Source: ANME-2 cluster archaeon
GTDB lineage: Archaea; Halobacteriota; Methanosarcinia; Methanosarcinales; Methanogasteraceae
Assembly (NCBI GenBank): GCA_003601535.1
Contig: PIXW01000036.1
Location: 1 to 6,396, forward strand
Direction of reading: 5' to 3'
Length of the DNA stretch: 6,396 bases
In this document: positions 1 through 6,396 of the stretch, piece by piece
How positions within the stretch are numbered: position 1 is the stretch's first letter
Layout: each line of letters opens with the position of its first letter
Position numbers and translations under genes: made by a program
Notes under the pieces: generated by a model
Databases searched by the model: none
Told to the model about the DNA's origin: nothing
The model's input: the letters and a program-made list of their open reading frames with translations, nothing else

Positions 1-170
1 TAAGAGTGCGCCCGACTTCGATATCGTTTGATTACAGGATTATTGCAATGAAATTTATGACATTTTATAAGCATGATATCGTATGCTTTTACAAACGATT
101 CTTCTTTCTTGGACTTGGATATCGCGCCAAGAAACACATGGACATCGAAGACCAGTGAGACATCCGACAA
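1..170 (-). CDS. PIN-like domain protein, N-terminal fragment (gene runs off the window)
   Basis: An open frame starts at TTG (170-168) and stays open for 56 codons to the window edge, so the C-terminal part is missing. It begins L(M)SDVSLVFDVHVFLGAI. This is a hydrophobic strand ending in an aspartate (D9), as in the first strand of PIN-domain ribonucleases, whose usual form is (V/F)D-x-N-V-hydrophobic. A charged loop (SKSKKEES), a helix (FVKAYDIMLIKC), a short strand and a helix with IKRYRSR at 47-53 follow, in the order expected for a PIN N-terminus. The start is preceded by GGAGG with a 6-base spacer. It lies one base after the ATPase stop codon, so the two genes are almost certainly one transcript and probably translationally coupled. 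PIN proteins are Mg-dependent RNases, often toxins such as VapC. Two expected positions are unusual: His11 in place of the common Asn/Thr, and basic residues where the second acidic residue is expected. That the frame is coding is fairly secure; the PIN call rests on fold-like pattern only. Confidence 0.55.
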   Translation of the reverse strand, partial: MSDVSLVFDVHVFLGAISKSKKEESFVKAYDIMLIKCHKFHCNNPVIKRYRSRAHS

Positions 171-171
171 T

Positions 172-1377
172 TCAATCCTCCGGAACGGTTTCTATCCATT
201 CTCCAAGCAAATTCTCTTCGATCTCAGCGAAAGAGGGGATCCACCCCTTCACATAACCATCTTCGGTAAGATCGAGTTTTTCAGCGATGGTTCCTCCCTC
301 TTCTTTCTTGATGTGGTACAATGCGATGTCGTCCAATGTCAATAACCCCTTCTCGATCGGTCTTCGCAGCACCAGTGGCAGAAACTCGCTGTGTGTTGTT
401 ATGATGATCTGTTTACCTTCTGATATCGCCTCTGCAAATAGTTCGGTCAAAAGAACCTGTGATCCTGGGTGAAGACTGATCTCTGGTTCCTCGATCATTA
501 TGATATCGCCTGGTTTGCTCCAGAATAACTGGGTGATGATAGAAAGAATCTGTCTCGATCCCTGACTTGCTGATGATAGGTTCAGAACCACATCGAACGT
601 TGGTTCAAGGTACTCTGAGATCAGTTCATTGGCGCCACGCCAGCCAGCATGCAGTTCAGTTATCCCGAATTTGCCAGCCCACTTTGCAATCTTTTCGGCA
701 GCATCTTTGTATTCGAGCGTTCCAAAGATGCGGGCAAGCAATGGTATGAGATTCTCACCTTGTTTTCCGACATTGTCTGGCATGCTTCCTGTTACGATCT
801 CCTCCGGAACGATGCCACGCACCGAAGAGATAAAAATGACTTTGTCTTTGAGTTTTGATCTGATGTTCGTTATTATCTCCTGTGCTTTGTCCAACACCGT
901 AACCGATTCATTTGCTTTAAAAATCATTTCGACAAGTATATACGTCGGATTATACGCGCATGGTTTGAAAGCAAGTTCTTGTGGATATTCAAATCTGGGT
1001 TGCTGACCCTTCCCTTCAAAAAACTCGTTTGTCACCCTTGCTATCTCTTTATCGCCGATTTTCACACTCTGGCGTGCCTCTTCATTTAATTTTTTGAAAG
1101 AATATCTGTAACCAAGATCGTCTACGTAAATCTCGATCGTTAGCCATCGGTTTGTTTCGCGTTTGTGTATTATATCAGTAAAATCACGGTAAACAACTAA
1201 ATCCCCTTTAGAATTAATCTCTCTGCCAATACTCTGCGCAAATATACCAATGGCTTCCAGAATACTGGATTTTCCAGAAGCATTCGGTCCCATCAGCACC
1301 GTCAACGGTTTGATGTCAATCTCAATTCCTGATTCGGATATGCTCTTGAAGTTCTTGAGTGCCAATTTCGTTATCAT
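172..1377 (-). CDS. AAA family ATPase, ABC/SMC-like (AAA_15/AAA_21, OLD-like without TOPRIM)
   Basis: This 401-residue protein has a complete ABC/SMC-type ATPase head. The N-terminus reads [13 protein letters not shown], the usual first strand of RecF/OLD/AAA_21 proteins. Walker A is GPNASGKSS at 30-38 and a conserved-looking VRG is at 186-188. An ABC-signature-like SASQGSRQ is at 269-276, Walker [14 protein letters not shown] at 292-304 has the catalytic-type Glu pair E296/E297, and the switch histidine is H329 in TTHS. The tail ([22 protein letters not shown], ending at residue 401) resembles that of AAA_21/DUF3696-type ATPases. At 401 residues it is shorter than OLD nucleases and has no TOPRIM domain, so any nuclease activity must come from a partner. 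The next gene, one base downstream, encodes a PIN-like protein. The ATPase probably dimerises around ATP and controls that partner. The ATG at 1377 has no Shine-Dalgarno site, but a TATA-like element lies at 1404-1412, which suggests a very short leader. The biochemical class is certain; the role is inferred. Confidence 0.9.
   Translation of the reverse strand: MITKLALKNFKSISESGIEIDIKPLTVLMGPNASGKSSILEAIGIFAQSIGREINSKGDLVVYRDFTDIIHKRETNRWLTIEIYVDDLGYRYSFKKLNEEARQSVKIGDKEIARVTNEFFEGKGQQPRFEYPQELAFKPCAYNPTYILVEMIFKANESVTVLDKAQEIITNIRSKLKDKVIFISSVRGIVPEEIVTGSMPDNVGKQGENLIPLLARIFGTLEYKDAAEKIAKWAGKFGITELHAGWRGANELISEYLEPTFDVVLNLSSASQGSRQILSIITQLFWSKPGDIIMIEEPEISLHPGSQVLLTELFAEAISEGKQIIITTHSEFLPLVLRRPIEKGLLTLDDIALYHIKKEEGGTIAEKLDLTEDGYVKGWIPSFAEIEENLLGEWIETVPED
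177..181 (-). promoter_or_regulatory. Shine-Dalgarno site deciding the TTG start of the PIN-like gene
   Basis: GGAGG on the minus strand lies inside the last codons of the ATPase gene, six bases ahead of TTG at 170-168. An ATG at 163-161 is in another frame and yields only about 24 codons, so the TTG is the supported start. It is the only strong Shine-Dalgarno match next to a start in the window, as expected for a downstream gene in an operon. Confidence 0.65.
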
Positions 1378-1403
1378 CGGTGTTCTGTTATTCTTTTCAT
1401 CTG

Positions 1404-1412
1404 TAAATAAAT
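1404..1412 (-). promoter_or_regulatory. Putative TATA box of the ATPase-PIN operon
   Basis: Read on the minus strand this is ATTTATTTA, a good match to the archaeal box A. Its centre is about 31 bases ahead of the ATG at 1377. With the usual 25-27 base distance, transcription would start about 4-6 bases ahead of the ATG, which fits the lack of a Shine-Dalgarno site there. Position and composition are seen; the promoter role is inferred. Confidence 0.5.
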
Positions 1413-1422
1413 GTTGCGAATC

Positions 1423-1432
1423 GATTATAATC
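1423..1432 (+). promoter_or_regulatory. Putative TATA box of lhr, inside a 10-bp palindrome
   Basis: GATTATAATC is a perfect 10-bp palindrome containing TTATAA. Its centre lies about 29 bases ahead of the ATG at 1457, so archaeal transcription would start within a few bases of the start codon. No Shine-Dalgarno site is visible ahead of that ATG, consistent with a leaderless or near-leaderless mRNA. Because it is palindromic the element could in principle be read both ways, but the ATPase gene has its own better-placed TATA candidate. Confidence 0.5.
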
Positions 1433-1456
1433 CCAGACCGTCAACGATTATCTGTA

Positions 1457-4246
1457 ATGCATCCCGTCTTCACCCAACTCCACCCGGACATCCAGAAAGC
1501 ACTTACCAAACACAGCTTCACAGAGCCGACCGAGCCGCAGATAAAGGCGATTCCTCCTGTGCTTGAGAGAAAGAACATCCTCCTGATCGCACCAACCGGA
1601 TCAGGAAAGACAGAATCGGTTGCGCTTCCAGTATTTCATCGCATCCTGCAGAAACCAGAGAGAAGGGGATTATCCGCGTTATACATCACGCCGCTCAGGG
1701 CGTTAAACCGGGATATGCTGTCCAGATTGAAATGGTGGGGCAACGAACTCGGAATCAGTGTTGCGGTCAGGCACGGCGACACCACGCAGTACGAACGTCG
1801 AAAACAAGCTCTCAATCCTCCTGATTTTCTGATAACAACTCCGGAAACACTGCAAAATCTCCTCATCGGATCAAGACTGCGTGAACATCTCAAAGGTGTC
1901 AGCATGGTTGTCGTGGACGAGGTGCATGAACTCGCTTTGAGCAAACGGGGCTCGCAGTTAGCGATTGCTCTGGAGCGGCTTGTTGAGGTTTCAGGAGAAT
2001 TTCAGAGAATCGGACTGTCTGCAACCATCGGAGCGCCAGAGGCTGTTGCATCGTTTCTTGCAGGGACTGATCGGGATATCGTGATCGTTGATGCATCATC
2101 AGAGAGCCGTGCTATCGTTTGCAGGGTCATCTATCCGGAACCAACATCAGAGGATCACAGAGTCGCAAAGAATCTCTTCTGCGATCCATTGATCGCATCG
2201 CACCTGCGAACGATCTGGGAGATTGTGAAGAAGAAAAAATCAACCCTTATCTTTGTGAATACCAGAGAAGCGGCAGAGATTCTTGGATCAAGGTTCAAAA
2301 TGCTCGATATTCCGATCGGTGTGCATCACGGCTCGCTCTCGGTAGACGCAAGGGTGCATGCAGAGAATGCGTTCAAGAAGGGAGAGATCAGGGGGCTCAT
2401 CTGTACCTCATCAATGGAACTCGGGATCGATATTGGGGATGTGGATCATGTAATCCAGTACGGATCGCCGAGGCAGGTCTCGAGATTGATTCAGCGAATC
2501 GGGCGTGCAGGACACAGGGTCGGCGAGATGTCATCAGGAACGATCATCGCGGTAAATACCGATGACATCATCGAAGGATGTGCGATCATCAAAGGAGCAG
2601 AGAATTACGAGATCGAGAGCATTGCCCCGTACGAAAAACCAGCAGACGTTCTCGCAAACCAGCTCTGCGGCATGGTTCTTGATTTCGGGGAGATATCGCT
2701 TCCGCGCATTTCAACGATTGTCAGGCGTGCACACCCTTTCAGGAATATCAGCACAGAGGAACTGACCCGTGTTGTGGATGAAATCGGTGAACATAGACTG
2801 ATCTGGCATGATGAGACGATCAAACGCAGGGGAAAATCCCTTCATTATTATTACCAGAATCTATCGATGATCCCTGATGAGAAGCGTTATGACGTCTATG
2901 ATATCGTGAGCGGAAAAGCGATAGGAGCGCTGGATGAGGTCTTCGTCGTCAGTTTTGCAAGACCCGGTGCCGTATTCATCGCAAAGGGAGAGATGTGGAG
3001 GATCATCGAAATCGGAGAACGGATCAAGGTCGAGCCGGTCCGGGATCCCCAGGGCGAGATTCCGAACTGGATCGGCGAGGAGATTCCTGTGCCTTATGAT
3101 GTTGCACAGTCGGTCGGACGGATCAGGAGGGAGATCTCCGATCTGATAAAAAAGAGTGAGGAGAATGTTGCTGCCAAATTGATGAATGCGTATCCGGTCG
3201 ATGAGAATGCTGCTCGTGCGATTGTGTCGCTCATACAGAGACAGTTATCATCAAATATCGTTCCGGATGATAGAATAATCACGATCGAACCTTCTGGTGA
3301 TCGATCGATCGTGATCAATGCGTGTTTCGGTCACAAAACCAACGAAACCATCGGAAGAGTGATCATGTCACTTCTTGCTGCGAGATTCGGGAGCAGTGTC
3401 GGCATGGAGGTCGATCCATACCGGATACGATTGACACTTCCAACAAGTATGCCGCTCACACAGATCAGGCAGATTCTTATGGATGTTTTGCCAGAATACA
3501 CCGAACCGATCATCAGGATGACGCTTAAGAATACCACGCTCCTGAAATGGAAGATGGTACAGGTCGCAAGGAAGTTCGGGGCGATCGGAAGAGACGTCGA
3601 TTACGACCGGATCAGTATCAGAAAGCTGCTCGATGTCTACGAGGAGACGCCGATGTTCGAGGAGGCTGTGCGTGAGATCATGCATGACAAACTCGACATC
3701 CAGCGTGCGGAATCTGTTTTCGAGCGTATCGGAAGCGGTAAAATCGAGATGGTGGTCGATTCCTCGTCGCCTGTTGGATCTGCCGGATTCTCGGGCGGGC
3801 GTGAACTATTATCGCCTGACCGTCCGGATCGTTCGATCATCCGGATGCTCAAAAACAGGATCATGAATGACCGTGTGATCCTCTTCTGTGTACACTGCCG
3901 GAAATGGGTCTCTCGGCGCAAGGTGAAGGGCGTTCCGGAGATTCCGGAGTGTCCGCTCTGCGGATCACGGATGATCGCTGCGCTGAAGCCGTGGGAGGAT
4001 CAAGAGATTGAGATCGTGCAGAAGAGGCGTGATGCGGAGAAGAAGCGGGCAAAGCGCGTCTACAGGAACGCAAATCTCGTTCTTTCGCACGGAAAGACTG
4101 CGGTGATTGCGCTTGCTGCCCGCGGGGTCGGTCCTGATACCGCGTCGCGGATCATACGCAAACTCAGGGTGAGCGAGGACGAGTTTTATGCGGATATCTT
4201 CGAGGCTGAGCGGACTTACGTGAGGACGAAGCGGTTCTGGGACTGA
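1457..4246 (+). CDS. lhr: Lhr-like ATP-dependent helicase (superfamily 2, archaeal type)
   Basis: The 929-residue protein carries the full SF2 set in order: Q-motif-like PTEPQ at 24-28, motif [10 protein letters not shown] 45-53, Ia TPLRALN 78-84, Ib TTPETL 127-132, II DEVH 154-157, III SAT 188-190, IV LIFVNTR 264-270, [15 protein letters not shown] 317-330 and [11 protein letters not shown] 346-354. The long region after the helicase core corresponds to the winged-helix, beta-barrel and C-terminal domains of Lhr proteins. Near the C-terminus lies a zinc-finger-like C-x2-C-x17-C-x2-C (C811, C814, C832, C835). A GVGP segment (890-893) and a final [12 protein letters not shown] typical of archaeal Lhr follow. 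Lhr enzymes translocate 3'-5' on single-stranded nucleic acid and unwind DNA or RNA:DNA duplexes in repair. The frame is open back to 1250, but that stretch is antisense to the ATPase gene and reads as unrelated sequence; ATG 1457, just before the helicase homology, is the sensible start. Its subgroup (aLhr1 or aLhr2) is not settled here. Confidence 0.93.
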   Translation: MHPVFTQLHPDIQKALTKHSFTEPTEPQIKAIPPVLERKNILLIAPTGSGKTESVALPVFHRILQKPERRGLSALYITPLRALNRDMLSRLKWWGNELGISVAVRHGDTTQYERRKQALNPPDFLITTPETLQNLLIGSRLREHLKGVSMVVVDEVHELALSKRGSQLAIALERLVEVSGEFQRIGLSATIGAPEAVASFLAGTDRDIVIVDASSESRAIVCRVIYPEPTSEDHRVAKNLFCDPLIASHLRTIWEIVKKKKSTLIFVNTREAAEILGSRFKMLDIPIGVHHGSLSVDARVHAENAFKKGEIRGLICTSSMELGIDIGDVDHVIQYGSPRQVSRLIQRIGRAGHRVGEMSSGTIIAVNTDDIIEGCAIIKGAENYEIESIAPYEKPADVLANQLCGMVLDFGEISLPRISTIVRRAHPFRNISTEELTRVVDEIGEHRLIWHDETIKRRGKSLHYYYQNLSMIPDEKRYDVYDIVSGKAIGALDEVFVVSFARPGAVFIAKGEMWRIIEIGERIKVEPVRDPQGEIPNWIGEEIPVPYDVAQSVGRIRREISDLIKKSEENVAAKLMNAYPVDENAARAIVSLIQRQLSSNIVPDDRIITIEPSGDRSIVINACFGHKTNETIGRVIMSLLAARFGSSVGMEVDPYRIRLTLPTSMPLTQIRQILMDVLPEYTEPIIRMTLKNTTLLKWKMVQVARKFGAIGRDVDYDRISIRKLLDVYEETPMFEEAVREIMHDKLDIQRAESVFERIGSGKIEMVVDSSSPVGSAGFSGGRELLSPDRPDRSIIRMLKNRIMNDRVILFCVHCRKWVSRRKVKGVPEIPECPLCGSRMIAALKPWEDQEIEIVQKRRDAEKKRAKRVYRNANLVLSHGKTAVIALAARGVGPDTASRIIRKLRVSEDEFYADIFEAERTYVRTKRFWD

Positions 4247-4252
4247 GGGTCG

Positions 4253-4318
4253 ATCATGGCGATTTTGTGGCGGGCAATCGCCCGCCCGGTGTGCCCATGC
4301 CACCAGTACCGCCATGAT
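4253..4318. repeat. Nested inverted repeat in the convergent gap
   Basis: Outer arms of nine bases match perfectly (ATCATGGCG at 4253-4261, CGCCATGAT at 4310-4318). Between them is a 7-bp all-GC hairpin, GGCGGGC at 4269-4275 with GCCCGCC at 4280-4286 and an AATC loop. An alternative pairing, GTGGC 4267-4271 with GCCAC 4299-4303, is possible. It begins six bases after the lhr stop codon, between convergent genes. No oligo-T tract follows on either strand, so it is not a standard terminator. A structured 3' UTR, REP-like element or small transposon remnant are the options. The remainder of the 4247-4429 gap shows no convincing gene. Confidence 0.6.
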
Positions 4319-4429
4319 TACCTCATGAATGGCGTTCCTTTGCCAATTACACGAGTGGTTCCGATCTTCTCCGCACTGCTCGATAGTCTTACCGCGCGTG
4401 TTACTGCCCAATGGTTCGTGAGCAGGACA

Positions 4430-6396
4430 CTACTCAAAATTAATGACACTCACATCGAGTTCTTCTCCGGAGGGGGATTTATTTACCAGAAGTGGTTTAC
4501 AGACTTCTGCTTTTAACAGATAAAATCCTTTATTCCTTCCTCGCTGACGTTTTTTAGCTGAAACTCCTATTGCAAGAATATTTTCATTCTCTAAAACTTT
4601 CAGAACTTTTTCTTCCCTGGCGTAAGTTCTGTCACCCCCGGGGAAACATGTGCAGTAATATTCCGCAATCTCGCTTTTCCGATCGATATTTTCAGCAATT
4701 GTAAATAAAAGGTTCCATCTATCGACAGCCATCATTTCAGGCTCATGGTTGCCATTAACCAGCACATTTTCATAAAGCTTGCATCGTACATCCTCACCAA
4801 TTGTCCGTAATACAATATCCCTAAATCCTTCTTTACGATTCTGTGATTCTGATTCAAATGTGCCGACCGGTGAACGAGAAGAATCAATCTCGTCTGGCTC
4901 AATAGACTCCACATAATCTTCGAAGTTCCCGATCCGGCAGCTCATAACGAACGGCTGGCGTGGAGCAGACCAGAAAAAAGCATTTCCGATTATGGGTTCG
5001 TGAATGAGCGCAGATAGAACATCATCAGAAAAATGAGCATTATGCATCTGGAGTGAACGAGCATCAGTCTGGCTGAGGAGGTGGAATACAAAGAAATTAT
5101 CGCCCTGACTGACCAACTCTCTTGCAATCGCTCCCGGTTGTTGAGTAATGAGAATCGACCCCAATCCATATTTCCGTCCCTCCTTAACCCATTCAACCAT
5201 CGGGCTGCTTTCAGGTATATTCTGAGGCAGGACACTCTGAGCCTCTTCTACAACAGCAATAACATCCATCAATTCTTTTCCGCCTTCTTGTCCTCTTACA
5301 AAATTCGCTTGATTATGGTAAAAAATATCGCTGAGGAGAAGTCCCATCAGTTCCCTGCCATCTCTTGAAGATATTGTTGAAATATCAACCACTACAACCC
5401 TGCCCTGCAACAGGTGATGTTTTACTTCTTCCATCAATTCAGAGTCATCCGAATGGACTCGACGGACTATCGGTACGAAGTTGGAAATCAGAGCCTCAAT
5501 TGAAACTTCTTGACCAAAACCCCCTACAAGGTCTTCTACTTCTTTCCGATCCACGCGAAAACCATCTTTAATGAATAGCCGCACAAGTTCAGCCCATTCT
5601 GCTTGTTCTGTCCCTCTCAATGCATTGGCAAAGTTGGTTTCCTGTTTTTCTGCCGGTAAAAAATGACGTACTGCCTGGCCTGGGGTTATTTTAGCCATGT
5701 TAATCTTCACATCGCCCGCAACCCAATCCTTCATCGGAGACCCTATCTGTCTATTGGTATATACGATTAATTTATCGCGTATTTCCGGAATAGAGAACAG
5801 AGCAGGTACCTTTTCAGTTGGAAAAGCATACTCACCCTCCGGATCAAATATAAGCATACCAGCCTGTTGTTCTTTTTCATAAAGCTTGGCAATAAGAAGT
5901 TTGACAAAATTTGATTTTCCAAAACCCGCTTTAGCAAATACAAAAGTTCGCTTTGCGATCAGATTTTTGACATCAAAATAAGTTGGTATCTTTTGATTCA
6001 TGTAAGTCATTTGATCACCAACAGCAAAAAAACCAATTTCAGCGTCGGTTTCTCCGGGTTTCCTTTCATTTCTGCACGATTCAGAGCCCCCCAAACGACA
6101 GAGGAACGATACCACATCCATATCCGGGCGCCCAACTCGAGATCCAAGGTGGGGGAGCGTTCTCACACTCGCTGTGAAGATCAGACTCCCATCTTTCTGC
6201 CTCTTCAAATTCCCTAATAATTTCATACTGACCTTATACCGAAGTTTTTCTTCCCGAACGTCACTGGGAATTGTTGTCCGCCTCCTTGCCATTGCTGCCA
6301 GATATTCGTCACCAGGAGACGAGGACAAAATTCCTTCCGGGAAGAATTTAACAATCCTTCCAACAACGGAACTCTCCGGGGTTATCTCCACCAGCA
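4430..6396 (-). CDS. HerA-like DNA translocase ATPase (DUF87/FtsK-HerA superfamily), 5' end at window edge
   Basis: From GTG 6391 the protein has 653 residues; the frame continues to the window edge (preceding codons CTG and xTG), so the true start may lie outside. Residues 1-125 resemble the HAS-barrel that precedes HerA ATPases (VVGRIV at 9-14). The P-loop is AKAGFGKS 153-160, with a strand LIFDPEGEY 180-188 typical of DUF87 proteins. Walker B is DVIAVVEEAQ 376-385 (E382/E383), and EGRKYGLGSILITQQP 404-419 holds the conserved Arg and the polar sensor Gln. The region after about 550 ends with helices and a basic strand pair (RQRGRNKGFYLL 615-626) like a winged helix, an addition absent from short canonical HerA. 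Family members form hexamers that pump double-stranded DNA, with NurA in end resection or with other nucleases in defence. The walker histidine of DEAH-type members is Gln385 here. No partner is in view; it is convergent with lhr, 183 bases away. By eye it is more AT-rich than lhr. Confidence 0.85.
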   Translation of the reverse strand, partial: LVEITPESSVVGRIVKFFPEGILSSSPGDEYLAAMARRRTTIPSDVREEKLRYKVSMKLLGNLKRQKDGSLIFTASVRTLPHLGSRVGRPDMDVVSFLCRLGGSESCRNERKPGETDAEIGFFAVGDQMTYMNQKIPTYFDVKNLIAKRTFVFAKAGFGKSNFVKLLIAKLYEKEQQAGMLIFDPEGEYAFPTEKVPALFSIPEIRDKLIVYTNRQIGSPMKDWVAGDVKINMAKITPGQAVRHFLPAEKQETNFANALRGTEQAEWAELVRLFIKDGFRVDRKEVEDLVGGFGQEVSIEALISNFVPIVRRVHSDDSELMEEVKHHLLQGRVVVVDISTISSRDGRELMGLLLSDIFYHNQANFVRGQEGGKELMDVIAVVEEAQSVLPQNIPESSPMVEWVKEGRKYGLGSILITQQPGAIARELVSQGDNFFVFHLLSQTDARSLQMHNAHFSDDVLSALIHEPIIGNAFFWSAPRQPFVMSCRIGNFEDYVESIEPDEIDSSRSPVGTFESESQNRKEGFRDIVLRTIGEDVRCKLYENVLVNGNHEPEMMAVDRWNLLFTIAENIDRKSEIAEYYCTCFPGGDRTYAREEKVLKVLENENILAIGVSAKKRQRGRNKGFYLLKAEVCKPLLVNKSPSGEELDVSVINFE

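Noticed and set aside
19..124. Repeated GATATCG words near the left edge
   Set aside because: Short, unevenly spaced and explained by the PIN-like coding sequence on the minus strand; no array structure.
73..345. Plus-strand 90-codon frame at the left end
   Set aside because: Antisense to both the PIN-like fragment and the ATPase C-terminus, with no recognisable domain.
1250..1456. Sixty-nine-residue N-terminal extension of the Lhr frame
   Set aside because: It is antisense to the first codons of the ATPase gene, shows no helicase-like sequence, and would place the start upstream of both promoter candidates; ATG 1457 fits the family start.
3278..3315. Perfect 11-bp inverted repeat (ATCACGATCGA / TCGATCGTGAT) inside lhr
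   Set aside because: It encodes a plausible strand-turn-strand ([13 protein letters not shown]) with Asp/Ile-type codons that readily give GATC-rich repeats; likely coincidence.
3965..4411. Minus-strand open frame of 148 codons overlapping the end of lhr
   Set aside because: Mostly antisense to a conserved part of lhr, with Arg/Pro-rich composition typical of a shadow frame.
4256..4516. Plus-strand open frame of 86 codons across the convergent gap
   Set aside because: Its second third onward is antisense to the HerA-like gene, it contains the palindrome, has no ribosome site and resembles nothing I recognise.

Overview
The window looks archaeal, most likely from a euryarchaeon of the methanogen/ANME type, though the lineage is a guess. 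The main evidence is the central gene, an Lhr-family helicase with the C-terminal zinc-binding and terminal FWD-type region of archaeal Lhr proteins. Archaeal-style TATA elements also sit about 25-30 bases ahead of start codons that lack Shine-Dalgarno sites, and there is a HerA/DUF87-type ATPase. By eye the helicase gene is richer in G+C than the genes on either side.

The layout has four genes. On the minus strand at the left end, an ABC/SMC-like AAA ATPase of 401 residues (1377 to 172) is followed after one base by a gene cut by the window edge (170 to 1). That gene starts at TTG behind a clear GGAGG and reads like the N-terminus of a PIN-like nuclease. The short 1378-1456 gap holds two back-to-back promoters. 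The plus-strand lhr gene (1457-4246) fires to the right and meets a minus-strand HerA-like ATPase gene (6396 to 4430), whose 5' end is at or beyond the right edge. The 183-base convergent gap holds a nested GC-rich inverted repeat.

The most interesting part is the left-hand pair. An OLD/PARIS/Septu-style ATPase without its own nuclease domain is tightly coupled to a small PIN-like protein. This is the architecture of an ATPase-sensor plus nuclease-effector module for defence or toxin-antitoxin use. It is inferred from 56 visible residues and needs the missing sequence. The Lhr helicase is probably a housekeeping nucleic-acid repair or processing enzyme. The HerA-like protein is a DNA-pumping ATPase whose partner, if any, lies outside the window.
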